Of a DNA stretch of 64,000 nt, positions 56,157-64,000 are shown piece after piece (the stretch's first letter is position 1; each line of letters starts with the position of its first letter). Source of the stretch: Marinobacter sp. S6332 (GTDB lineage Bacteria; Pseudomonadota; Gammaproteobacteria; Pseudomonadales; Oleiphilaceae); assembly GCF_023016045.1 (NCBI RefSeq), contig NZ_JALKAP010000008.1, forward strand, positions 1 to 64,000. Direction: 5' to 3'. A program made the translations under genes and the position numbers. Below the pieces are notes generated by a model. The model saw nothing but the letters and a program-made list of their open reading frames with translations. It did no database searches and was not told the origin of the DNA.

Positions 56157-57434
56157 ATGAAACTCTCCACGTTTGGCCGAAAGTTCACCGCAGATGCTGG
56201 CATAACCTCTCTGATGGATGATCTGGGTAATGCTATGGCGTCCGGTGACGACATGATCATGATGGGTGGCGGCAACCCAGGACATATCCCCGAGATTCAG
56301 GCTAGGGTTCAAGAAATCTTGGCTGATATGAGTCGCAGCGAAAGTGATGTTCGCCGGCTCGTGGGTGTTTATGATCCGCCTCAGGGTGAGAAACAGTTTA
56401 TTGCCTCGCTTGCCGACCTGCTAAGCCGTGAATACGGTTGGGACCTGAAACCCGAGAATATTGCGCTTACCAATGGCAGTCAGGCGGCCTTCTTCATGCT
56501 GTTTAATATGTTTGGCGGCGACTATGGCGAAGGCCAGCGCAAACACATACTCTTGCCTCTGGCGCCGGAGTACATCGGCTATGCGGATGCGGGCATTGAA
56601 CCAGACCTGTTCCATGCAGTGCAGCCAGATATCTCATTCACCGATGCCCACGAATTCAAATATCGGGTGGACTTTGATGCAGTAGAGGTAACAGGCGAGA
56701 CCGGTGCCATCTGTGTATCTCGGCCTACCAACCCGACCGGTAACGTGGTTACCGACGAAGAGATGACGCGCTTGGAGGAAATGGCGCGCCAGCATGACGT
56801 GCCGCTGATTGTTGACGGCGCCTACGGAACGCCTTTCCCTAGCTTGTTGTTTGTAGACGCAACGCCCACTTGGAATGAGCAGATTATTTTGTGCCTCAGC
56901 TTATCTAAACTTGGCTTACCTGCCGCCCGCACGGGCATCGTGATTGCTGCGGCACCGGTAATAAAGGCCTTGTCTGGAATAAACGCTATCATGAACCTGG
57001 CCACGGGCAGCTTTGGTGCCATGCTAGCTGAACCGCTTGTTCGCTCCGGCGAAATTTTGTCCCTGAGCCGGGATGTAGTGTGCCCATTTTATAAGCGGAA
57101 AATGCAGCGAGCTGTAGCGGCGTTTCGCGAAGCTATGGGCGAGGACAGTTGCCGCTGGTACGTGCACAAACCAGAAGGCGCCATGTTCCTGTGGCTGTGG
57201 TTTCCGGATTTGCCCATTACCAGCCTTGAACTATATCAGCGCTTGAAAGCTCGTGGCGTGCTGGTTGTGTCAGGTCATTATTTCTTCCCTGGGCTACCCG
57301 AGGATGGCTGGAAGCATCGTGATGAGTGCCTGCGCGTAACCTACTCACAAGACGATGAGCGGGTGGCGCAAGGTTTGCGAATTATTGCGGATGAAGTTAA
57401 GGCCGTTTGGGCTGAGGCAGGCCGGGAGGTTTAG
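56157..57434 (+). CDS. avtA: Valine-pyruvate transaminase
   Basis: A 425-residue PLP-dependent class I/II aminotransferase that makes valine from 2-ketoisovalerate with alanine as donor. The PLP lysine is Lys251 in LSLSKLGLPAARTG. The N-terminal KLSTFGRKFTADAGITSLMD stretch and the SRPTNPTGN block are AvtA-like. The ATG at 56157 follows a 73-base gap after the DUF416 gene. Confidence 0.93.
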   Translation: MKLSTFGRKFTADAGITSLMDDLGNAMASGDDMIMMGGGNPGHIPEIQARVQEILADMSRSESDVRRLVGVYDPPQGEKQFIASLADLLSREYGWDLKPENIALTNGSQAAFFMLFNMFGGDYGEGQRKHILLPLAPEYIGYADAGIEPDLFHAVQPDISFTDAHEFKYRVDFDAVEVTGETGAICVSRPTNPTGNVVTDEEMTRLEEMARQHDVPLIVDGAYGTPFPSLLFVDATPTWNEQIILCLSLSKLGLPAARTGIVIAAAPVIKALSGINAIMNLATGSFGAMLAEPLVRSGEILSLSRDVVCPFYKRKMQRAVAAFREAMGEDSCRWYVHKPEGAMFLWLWFPDLPITSLELYQRLKARGVLVVSGHYFFPGLPEDGWKHRDECLRVTYSQDDERVAQGLRIIADEVKAVWAEAGREV

Positions 57435-57496
57435 GGGCTCTGCATAACTCCAGCGCACAGCCGGGGGTGCTTATGGCTTCAGTTGCAATGTGTTGT

Positions 57497-57533
57497 GAAT
57501 ACACTCTGTTACGAAAAGAGAGTATTCGTAACA
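57497..57533 (+). other. Two overlapping hairpins upstream of the lipoprotein gene
   Basis: Hairpin A pairs 57497-57507 with 57517-57527 (9 of 11). Hairpin B pairs TGTTACGA (57507-57514) with TCGTAACA (57526-57533). They share bases and cannot form together. This is within the 202-base gap before the lipoprotein gene; no other feature is visible there. Confidence 0.35.
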
Positions 57534-57636
57534 TCAATAAAAAACCTGTAGCGTTATTCTACACTTTCAAGGTTCGTTTTTTACGGACGAAAACTACTAC
57601 TGAAGGTCAGAACACTCTACCGGGAGCAATAAGCCC

Positions 57637-58674
57637 ATGAAGTCAAAAAAAACAATTTACCTCCTCCAGTCCGGCATTGCACTCGCAGCCCTAACCGTAG
57701 CCTTGGCTGGCTGCGGAGGTTCATCTGGGGGTAACGGCGAAGTAACCACTCCGGACAATTCAACGGGTTCCGGAACTACATCCCCCGAAACCAATAGCAT
57801 AAACATCCCTGATTATGTGCAAGGCACCCTAAACGAAGCCACATTGGACTCTGTGGCACTGAGTAGCTATTTCGCATTAAATGAAATTGTTCGCTCAAAC
57901 GTCAGCTATCTCGAATTTATAGAACCGGTTGCAGAATCAGATCTGGGCAGCCCTATATCCCAAAGCTCCATTAATTTCGGTTCAGCGCTATGTCCACTTG
58001 GCGGAACACAATCTATTATTTTTGACTATGGCCGTCCTCGTCAGACCTCTGAGAGCGTGCTTGTTTTCAGTGCTGGAAACACGTTCACTTTTTCTTATGA
58101 AAGCTGCAAAATTGAGGGCTCACAAGGCGTCCTAATTCAAGAAGGTAGCACAACCGCGACTGTTGAAACTGGCTATTACGATTCATTCGATGAGTTTCTC
58201 AGTCTATCAGGCAGCATAAGCCTAGAGCACAGAAGTGTTGGTATTCACGACGGCTCCCAGACGCTGGCCTATACAGATGGTGATATTACCCGCAGCATCC
58301 AAAACGGCAGCGATGTGTCGATTAACGGCACCTCCCTGAAGGTTAAGCCACCAAGGTACAGTGCACCCGGTTATGCGCTTGAAAACTATACCCTCAAAAT
58401 CGAAGAAACAGGCGCCTCACCTTATATTAGGGAATGGACAATGAATGCGCCCGAGGCGTTCGGTTTGGGCTTGGGCGAAACCGGTGAGCTTTTCCAGACA
58501 ATAATCTCGGACCTGATATATAGCGAGAGTGGAAGTGAGTTGACGGCTGGCAGTTATAGTCTAAAAACACCCGAGCGCACTCTAGAAATTACCATTGAAG
58601 ACGGTTTCTTGAGTTATGAGGCGGATCTGGATGGTGATAACGTCAGCGATATTTCAGCCACTGTGAACCTGTGA
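57637..58674 (+). CDS. Unrecognised lipoprotein
   Basis: A 345-residue protein with a lipoprotein signal peptide ending in ALAGC, then a Gly/Ser/Thr-rich linker (to about residue 50). The mature part is beta-rich, with two Cys (in SALCPLGG and YESCKIEG) that may form a disulfide. I recognise no family. GGGAGC is placed before the ATG. The mature sequence looks like a secreted beta-sandwich or adhesin-like domain, but no function can be assigned. A hairpin (58698-58732) follows. Confidence 0.7.
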   Translation: MKSKKTIYLLQSGIALAALTVALAGCGGSSGGNGEVTTPDNSTGSGTTSPETNSINIPDYVQGTLNEATLDSVALSSYFALNEIVRSNVSYLEFIEPVAESDLGSPISQSSINFGSALCPLGGTQSIIFDYGRPRQTSESVLVFSAGNTFTFSYESCKIEGSQGVLIQEGSTTATVETGYYDSFDEFLSLSGSISLEHRSVGIHDGSQTLAYTDGDITRSIQNGSDVSINGTSLKVKPPRYSAPGYALENYTLKIEETGASPYIREWTMNAPEAFGLGLGETGELFQTIISDLIYSESGSELTAGSYSLKTPERTLEITIEDGFLSYEADLDGDNVSDISATVNL

Positions 58675-58697
58675 TGAACGTGTGACGGCATGAAGGA

Positions 58698-58732
58698 CGC
58701 TTGTTGCGCGCTTCAATGGCGCGTAACAGGCG
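58698..58732 (+). terminator. GC-rich hairpin after the lipoprotein gene
   Basis: A 14-bp stem (CGCTTGTTGCGCGC at 58698-58711 with 58719-58732, two G-U pairs) with a 7-base loop lies 24 bases after the stop. There is no T-run, so termination would need Rho or be weak. Confidence 0.5.
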
Positions 58733-58833
58733 CAGAATATAGAAGTAAATAGGTAGGAACTACGGAATTGCGGCTGGCCCGGGCTCAATCCGATGTTGAT
58801 GAAGATTGGTAGTTGATCAGAGTTTCGTTAGGC

Positions 58834-59589
58834 TTAACCTCCCAAGTCCACATTCTTCAGCTCCAATTTGTATTCGCTGCCGTCGGGCTCAACTTGAATC
58901 AGGCGAACCAGTACAAAGTTCTTATCGGGGTCAAACCACATCAGGGTTTCCCGCTTTGAGTCTTCGCGAACTTTTTCGGCTTTGAGAAGGGAGGATTGGC
59001 TGTCATCGGAAAGAGCGGCATCGTCGTTTACGACGGCAAAGCGTTCGCTATCTATTTTGCCGCGATCCAGAACCTGATATTCCATCTCCCTTTTGCCATT
59101 CAGAATGTCCTGATGCAGTTGCACCTGAAAGCCTAGTGGATCGAGGATGCCTTTCTCCAGTTCTATCTCGAAATCTTTGCTTTTATATTTGCCGGTGGCG
59201 ATTCCAGCTTTCCAATCGAAATCAATAGACTGCTTCCTGTCTTTAATAAGAAAACCGGAAAGGCTGTACCGATACCTGAGGGGAATAACCTGACCCTCTT
59301 CCCATTTTAGGATTAGTGATTCGTCGAGGTCGGCGATGAAAGACTTCACCTCGGTTCGGTACAGCCATACATCGTTGCCTTGAGAGGTGAGGATGCGTCT
59401 AGCGCTGCCATTAAGCGATATCCCCTTTTCCATGGAGGCGCCATAGCTGACTTCGAAGGGGAAGAGGTCGGGAACTGGCTCCGCGTGTGCGGCCGCACTC
59501 AATACTAACGCCAGCGTGCACGCAAGGCTGGCGATGGTAACCCGCCCCTTCGTTAGGAGGGCGGAAACAATCCGTTGAGCTGCAAACAT
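58834..59589 (-). CDS. DUF3108 exported protein
   Basis: A 251-residue protein with an N-terminal signal peptide (cleavage near AHA, about residue 36). The mature region matches DUF3108, a periplasmic or outer-membrane family with no established function. The ATG is well defined. It follows purN on the same strand with a gap of 84 bases. Confidence 0.8.
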   Translation of the reverse strand: MFAAQRIVSALLTKGRVTIASLACTLALVLSAAAHAEPVPDLFPFEVSYGASMEKGISLNGSARRILTSQGNDVWLYRTEVKSFIADLDESLILKWEEGQVIPLRYRYSLSGFLIKDRKQSIDFDWKAGIATGKYKSKDFEIELEKGILDPLGFQVQLHQDILNGKREMEYQVLDRGKIDSERFAVVNDDAALSDDSQSSLLKAEKVREDSKRETLMWFDPDKNFVLVRLIQVEPDGSEYKLELKNVDLGG

Positions 59590-59673
59590 TTCGTTGACCT
59601 CGAATCCTTCATTTATGTTGGAAGTTTAGCGGGTCAGGGAGTGTTGCCTAGTGACAGTCTGTTAAGGTGCGCC

Positions 59674-60336
59674 TCAGTTGTCCGTGAGGCGCATGGGTGT
59701 TTCAATAGCTTGCCCATCAAACAGTACCTGATCATCGCCGAGTTGGATTCTGCCTTCGCAGAACCAGCGAACAACAATCGGGTAGAGCAGATGCTCTTTT
59801 TGCTGCACTTTTTCCGCGAGTGTTTCGCGGGTGTCTTCTGCCGTAATGGTCACTTCTGCCTGGGCGATAACCGGCCCGCCATCAAGTTCTTCGGTTACGA
59901 AGTGAATCGAGACGCCATGAGAAGCGTCGCCAGCCTCCAGTGCTCTTTGATGCGTATTGAGGCCTGTATACTTCGGCAGCAGCGAGGGGTGAATATTCAC
60001 CAGTTTTCCACGGAATGCCCTGACAAAATCTGTTGTTAGGATTCGCATGAATCCCGCCAACACAATGAGGTCCGGATTGTAGCGGAGGATGTGAGCCATA
60101 AGCGCGGCATCGAATTCTTCCCGAGAGCCGAATTCCTTGTGGTTGACTACAAAGGTTTCCACGTTGGCTTGTGCGGCCCGCTCGAGTGCAAATGCTTTTG
60201 GTTGATTGCACCCCAGAGCAACAATTTGGCCGGGAAAATCCCGCCCGCGACTTGCATCTAAAAGAGCCTGAAAGTTGGTTCCGCTGCCAGAGGCAAGGAC
60301 CAGAATTTTGGGCAGAGTGGGTTGATCTGCCTTCAT
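59674..60336 (-). CDS. purN: Phosphoribosylglycinamide formyltransferase
   Basis: A 220-residue enzyme that formylates GAR using 10-formyl-THF in purine synthesis. The N-terminal [12 protein letters not shown] block, the [10 protein letters not shown] motif with the catalytic His, and [10 protein letters not shown] are conserved. It starts within the purM stop (ATGA), the usual purM-purN coupling. Confidence 0.96.
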   Translation of the reverse strand: MKADQPTLPKILVLASGSGTNFQALLDASRGRDFPGQIVALGCNQPKAFALERAAQANVETFVVNHKEFGSREEFDAALMAHILRYNPDLIVLAGFMRILTTDFVRAFRGKLVNIHPSLLPKYTGLNTHQRALEAGDASHGVSIHFVTEELDGGPVIAQAEVTITAEDTRETLAEKVQQKEHLLYPIVVRWFCEGRIQLGDDQVLFDGQAIETPMRLTDN

Positions 60337-61397
60337 TCTGCCAAAAGCCCCGGTGCATAACGCACCACTGCATCTTTTTCGGAATCCTCAGCGCGCTCGA
60401 TAATGCCCACCTGCCAAGCTTTCTCACCCAAGGCCTTCAAGGTGTCCATCGCCAAACTTTTCTGGCTTTCGGGAACACAGATGATCATGCCAATGCCGCA
60501 GTTAAAGGTGCGGTACATTTCTTCACTGGCAACACCGCCAGCGTCTTTAAGCCACTGAAATACTGGGGGGAGTTCCCAGCTTTCGGTGTCGATGGCTGCG
60601 ACTACACCCTTGGGCAGAACTCTGGGAATGTTCTCCGGCAAACCACCACCAGTGATGTGTGAAAGAGCGCTTACATCCACTTCACGAATCAGCTGCAACA
60701 GGTTTTTTACATAGATGCGTGTAGGAGCCATCAGCGCATTTGCTAGTGTTGTGTCGCCGATTGGTTGATCTAAGTCGGCTTTGCTGACTTCAAGGATTTT
60801 CCGGATCAACGAGTAGCCGTTGGAGTGGGGGCCTGAAGATTCTAGCGCGAGCAGTACATCTCCTGCTTGAACGTTACTGCCGTCGATGATTTCGCTGCGC
60901 TCTGCGATACCTACGCAGAAGCCGGCAAGATCGTAATCGTCACCCTCGTACATCCCGGGCATTTCGGCGGTTTCACCACCCACCAGTGCGCAACCGGCCA
61001 ACTCACAGCCTTGGCCAATACCTGCAACCACGTTTGCAGCTATATCAACATTGAGCTTTCCGGTGGCGTAGTAATCAAGGAAAAATAGCGGCTCCGCACC
61101 ACCAACAATAAGATCGTTCACGCACATCGCAACGAGATCAATGCCAATGGTGTCGTGCTTTTCAAGCTGCATCGCCAATCTCAGCTTGGTGCCCACGCCG
61201 TCAGTGCCAGAAACCATAACCGGCTCTTTATACCCGGAAGGGATAGCGACCATGGCACCAAACCCGCCAAGCCCTCCTAGAACCTCGGGTCGCCGCGTGC
61301 GGGCGGCGGTTTCCTTGATACGGCTGACAAGTTCATTACCGGCGTCAATGTCAACGCCAGCATCGCGGTAGGTCAGGGAAGGCTTCTGTTCGCTCAT
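60333..61397 (-). CDS. purM: Phosphoribosylformylglycinamidine cyclo-ligase
   Basis: A 354-residue AIR synthetase. The N-terminal [15 protein letters not shown] block, the [15 protein letters not shown]-binding region, and [16 protein letters not shown] are diagnostic. It is the first gene of purM-purN and is divergent from the DUF2066 gene, with 212 bases between start codons. A perfect 8-bp palindrome (61486-61503) lies in that gap. Confidence 0.96.
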   Translation of the reverse strand: MSEQKPSLTYRDAGVDIDAGNELVSRIKETAARTRRPEVLGGLGGFGAMVAIPSGYKEPVMVSGTDGVGTKLRLAMQLEKHDTIGIDLVAMCVNDLIVGGAEPLFFLDYYATGKLNVDIAANVVAGIGQGCELAGCALVGGETAEMPGMYEGDDYDLAGFCVGIAERSEIIDGSNVQAGDVLLALESSGPHSNGYSLIRKILEVSKADLDQPIGDTTLANALMAPTRIYVKNLLQLIREVDVSALSHITGGGLPENIPRVLPKGVVAAIDTESWELPPVFQWLKDAGGVASEEMYRTFNCGIGMIICVPESQKSLAMDTLKALGEKAWQVGIIERAEDSEKDAVVRYAPGLLAE

Positions 61398-61485
61398 GGT
61401 GTTCTTAAACCGTTGGGCAATGGGTCAGGCGGCGGATTTTAGCAGGTGCAGTGTAGGGCTCCAAGTGCAAAAGCCTTGCGCCGCT

Positions 61486-61503
61486 CCGGATTCTTGAATC
61501 CGG
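61486..61503. other. Perfect palindrome between purM and the DUF2066 gene
   Basis: CCGGATTC (61486-61493), loop TT, GAATCCGG (61496-61503). It lies mid-way in a divergent promoter region. It does not match the PurR operator. It could be an operator or a small hairpin; no direct evidence. Confidence 0.35.
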
Positions 61504-61609
61504 CAGTTTTCGCGCAAGCAAGATTGCATTTCGGAAACCCGGGCTGGCTACTCAGGCATAGGGGCATGGTGTATCCTATGCGCCATTCATGCGAACTGCA
61601 GGGTGTTTC

Positions 61610-62944
61610 ATGCCAGTAACAGACCAGATCCGGTTTTTTAAACCATTGCGAGCCCTATGGCTTGGCGTTTTTTGTACGCTCATACTGGCTTTAATGCCCG
61701 CATCTGCCACTGCGGTAACAGTATCAGGGCTCTATTCAGTAGAAGTTCCTGTGTCTGGCTCCGGGCAAGCCGCTCTTGCTCAAGGTTATGCTGATGGCTT
61801 GGCTCGGGTTTTTGTGAGGATTTCAGGCACCCGCGAGGTGCTTGCTCTTGATGGTGTAGACGCTCTGCTGGCAAATGCGGAATCTTTGTTGCTGTCCTAT
61901 CAGATACTTCGCGGCGCAAGTGGCGAAAGCCGCCTGAGTATGGCGTTTGGTGCTGTAGGTGTTAACCGGGCTTTGGCATCAGTTAACGCTCCCGTGTGGG
62001 GTGCGAATCGACCCTTAACCCTCGCTTGGGTGGCGGTCGAAGACCGTGGTGTTCGTACACTCGTGACAGGTGCTGGCGACGACCGAGCCAACTCTGCCGA
62101 AACGGGCGTTTGGTCGGCAGCATTTGCTCGCGCTGCTCAGGAACGTGGGCTCCCAGTAGCCCTGCCTCCCGCAGGGTTCAGTGGTAATAGAGAGCTGTTG
62201 TCGGATATATGGGGACAGTTCACCGGGCGCGTTCGCAAGGCGTCTGAAGGCGTGGAGCATGACGTGCTTGCGCTGGTTCGTGTTAGCCGCTCAGGCAATC
62301 AGTGGCGTGCAGGCTGGGTATTTGAAGGTGCAAAGCTCAATAATAGTGAAGAGTCTGTTAGCGCTGACACGCGGGAAGCTCTTGCAGAGGCATTGGTTAA
62401 TCGCTGGGCGGAGTTGTACGCCAACCGATATGCTGTGGCAGCAGGTGAGGTTGGGGAGCTACCTCAGGTGGAAATCGTATTGCGCGGTGTTAAGACTGTT
62501 AAAGATTACGGCAACACCACTCAAGTTCTGGAGGGCTTAACTCCAGTTGTAAATGTAGGGGCATCCCGGGTTAAGGGCGAGCAGTTAACACTGAGAGTTG
62601 GCTTTTCCGGTGAGCTTGATCAGCTCAGGGAGTATATTGCGCTGGATTCCCGGTTTGTGCCCATTGAGGGTGGATCACAGGAAAGCCAAGCGGCTGGTTC
62701 GTCATCACTCCCGTCGTCAGCAGCCGCTTCGGCAAAACCGACACAACTCGACTCTAACGAAAATCAGCAAGAAGCGATTCCGGAAGATGAGTTGGAGAAA
62801 GATTCTTCTGAGCAGTCTATGTTTACCTATCAGCCATCGCCGGTAGACAAAGAGGAAGCCGAGCAGGCGTTCGAATCACTTTATCAGGTTCTTTATTACC
62901 GCTGGCAACCCTTGCCAGCTATCGGAAACAATGGCGGGCAGTAA
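61610..62944 (+). CDS. DUF2066 exported protein
   Basis: A 444-residue protein with an N-terminal signal peptide (to about residue 34) and the DUF2066 domain, a family found next to hda and purM in Pseudomonas relatives. The last about 90 residues are acidic, Ser/Glu/Gln-rich and low-complexity. The ATG at 61610 is preferred to one 21 bases upstream because AGGGTG precedes it. No function known. Confidence 0.82.
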   Translation: MPVTDQIRFFKPLRALWLGVFCTLILALMPASATAVTVSGLYSVEVPVSGSGQAALAQGYADGLARVFVRISGTREVLALDGVDALLANAESLLLSYQILRGASGESRLSMAFGAVGVNRALASVNAPVWGANRPLTLAWVAVEDRGVRTLVTGAGDDRANSAETGVWSAAFARAAQERGLPVALPPAGFSGNRELLSDIWGQFTGRVRKASEGVEHDVLALVRVSRSGNQWRAGWVFEGAKLNNSEESVSADTREALAEALVNRWAELYANRYAVAAGEVGELPQVEIVLRGVKTVKDYGNTTQVLEGLTPVVNVGASRVKGEQLTLRVGFSGELDQLREYIALDSRFVPIEGGSQESQAAGSSSLPSSAAASAKPTQLDSNENQQEAIPEDELEKDSSEQSMFTYQPSPVDKEEAEQAFESLYQVLYYRWQPLPAIGNNGGQ

Positions 62945-62965
62945 GCCGCTACCGGAGGCGATTGA

Positions 62966-63526
62966 GTGAGGTCACACGCCTGGCGCTGGATTCCCAATGC
63001 TCTGACGTTTGTGCGCATTTTATTGATAGCTCCCTTTGCCAGAGCGTTGCTGGTACAGGAGTACCGCCTCGCGTTGCTCATTTTTGCTGTGGCGTCGGTG
63101 ACAGATGGCCTTGATGGCTTTCTTGCACGGCATTTTAATTGGCGCTCCCGTTTCGGTGCTGTGGCCGATCCACTGGCCGATAAAGCGCTACTGATTACCG
63201 CCTATTTAATGCTGACTTATACCTCGGTTTTACCTCTGTGGTTGTTTGCGCTGATCCTCGGTCGAGACCTTCTTATTGTGGGAGGTGCGCTGGTATACCA
63301 TTACAGTATTGGCCGCTTCGAGATGGAGCCCAGCATACCCGGCAAGTTGAATACGCTGATTCAAATTGTTGTTATTTTAGGCATTATTGTCATTTTGGCT
63401 GGCTTGCCGGTGCAGGCGATATGGCTGGATATTGGAGTTTGGCTGGTCGCAGTTTCAACGGTCTTCAGTGGCGGGCACTATATTGTCGTTTGGGGTAAGC
63501 GCGCATGGAGGGCCAAACACCCGTGA
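62966..63526 (+). CDS. CDP-alcohol phosphatidyltransferase family protein (PgsA-like)
   Basis: A 186-residue membrane enzyme with the CDP-alcohol phosphotransferase motif D-G-x2-A-R-x8-G-x3-D-x3-D (DGLDGFLAR, followed by GAVADPLAD). The family makes phosphatidylglycerophosphate and related phospholipids. GGAGG is placed before the GTG at 62966. It overlaps hda by 4 bases (GTGA). It is not proven to be the main PgsA, because a second copy is common. Confidence 0.85.
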   Translation: MRSHAWRWIPNALTFVRILLIAPFARALLVQEYRLALLIFAVASVTDGLDGFLARHFNWRSRFGAVADPLADKALLITAYLMLTYTSVLPLWLFALILGRDLLIVGGALVYHYSIGRFEMEPSIPGKLNTLIQIVVILGIIVILAGLPVQAIWLDIGVWLVAVSTVFSGGHYIVVWGKRAWRAKHP

Positions 63527-64000
63527 GCAGCTCTCAGTTAGTGCTTGGCGTCCGGCTTCGGGACGACGCACGTTTTGACAACTTTCATGGTGATCGCAAC
63601 CGGGAAGCGGCATTGCGCCTGTCTTCGGTATGTAGTCAGCCGGCTGACTTGCCAGTGGTCGTAGTTTGTGGCGACTCGGATACCGGCAAAAGTCACTTGT
63701 TGCAGGCAGCTTGTCATCAGGCAGAAGCGGAAGGGAAAACGGCGGTTTGTATTAGTATTGCCGAGCTGGAGCCCTTCGGGCCGGAAGCACTGGCGGGACT
63801 GGATGCCATGGATGTGGTTGCACTGGATGATCTGGACCGGGTGGCGGGTAAGGCCGGCTGGGAGGAAGCGGTTTTTCATCTCTATAATCGGCTGCATGAT
63901 GGTGGTCATATGCTGGTTGTCAGTCTTTCTGAAGTCCCCGGGTCCTTGCCTTTCGTGTTGCCAGATTTAGTTTCCCGACTGCATCACGGCTTTATTGTGC
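63523..64000 (+). CDS. hda: DnaA regulatory inactivator Hda, partial (3' end beyond window)
   Basis: The first 159 residues of an AAA+ DnaA-like ATPase. The Walker A region is GDSDTGKSHLL and Walker B is VVALDDLD. It lacks the C-terminal DNA-binding domain in the part seen, and lies in the same neighbourhood as Pseudomonas hda (purM, DUF2066 gene). Hda with DnaN stimulates ATP hydrolysis by DnaA to prevent re-initiation. The GTG start at 63523 overlaps the previous stop. Confidence 0.88.
   Translation, partial: MSSSQLVLGVRLRDDARFDNFHGDRNREAALRLSSVCSQPADLPVVVVCGDSDTGKSHLLQAACHQAEAEGKTAVCISIAELEPFGPEALAGLDAMDVVALDDLDRVAGKAGWEEAVFHLYNRLHDGGHMLVVSLSEVPGSLPFVLPDLVSRLHHGFIV

Overview
The window reads as chromosomal core sequence of a marine gammaproteobacterium, most probably Marinobacter or a close relative. 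This is inferred from gene order and family content, not from a database search. The gene blocks found together include dnaE-accA-tilS-pyrG-kdsA-eno-ftsB-ispD-ispF-truD-surE-pcm-nlpD-rpoS, rsxABCDGE-nth, metG-mrp-dcd, purM-purN divergent from a DUF2066 gene and hda, and a Pseudomonas-like cluster of DnaQ-type exonuclease, CBS/DUF294 protein and VC_2705-type sodium:solute symporter. There are no insertion sequences, prophage genes, CRISPR arrays or tRNA genes. Apart from the rRNA operon, no gap between genes exceeds about 300 bases.

Layout. 1-3431 is the end of an rRNA operon: the last part of the 16S-23S spacer with a boxA, the 23S and 5S genes, and a terminator. 3451-12002 (minus strand) is a solute-sensing and solute-uptake region. 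It holds a symporter/histidine-kinase/receiver hybrid of the CrbS/MxtR type, a receiver-TPR protein and a short histidine kinase (all overlapping by 4 bases), a small membrane protein, and a two-subunit sodium:solute symporter. 12211-14866 (minus) encodes a DnaQ-like exonuclease and a cNMP/CBS/DUF294 protein. 15050-22720 (plus) carries an Smr protein, two small or hypothetical lipoproteins, a Tat-exported molybdenum hydroxylase with its XdhC factor, and the methionine-salvage genes mtnB, mtnD and mtnC. 22760-26018 (minus) has a PilB/GspE-like ATPase, a DUF2069 protein, WrbA and ArsC.

26087-45063 (plus) is a long housekeeping run: a thioredoxin-like lipoprotein, replicative polymerase, fatty-acid, CTP, KDO, enolase, cell-division and isoprenoid genes, then TruD, SurE, Pcm, a DUF368/PopT transporter, NlpD, RpoS and a chalcone-isomerase-like protein. 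45131-53389 (minus) holds Nth, the Rsx/Rnf electron-transport complex and MetG. 53531-58674 (plus) holds Mrp, Dcd, a DUF416 protein, AvtA and an unrecognised lipoprotein. 58834-61397 (minus) holds a DUF3108 protein, PurN and PurM. 61610-64000 (plus) holds a DUF2066 protein, a CDP-alcohol phosphatidyltransferase and Hda, which runs off the end.

The most notable structure is not a gene. Three intergenic elements (35142-35248, 37097-37206, and 54714-54807 in reverse orientation) share a roughly 54-base core flanked by long inverted arms. The arm sequence is different in each copy, yet arms pair almost perfectly within a copy. The core folds into two small hairpins with TCCN loops, and one hairpin shows covariation between copies. 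I do not recognise this as a named repeat family. Other points worth a second look are a segmented pre-23S processing stalk, a strong terminator only 22 bases before a start codon at 9855, and the translationally coupled three-gene signalling cassette.
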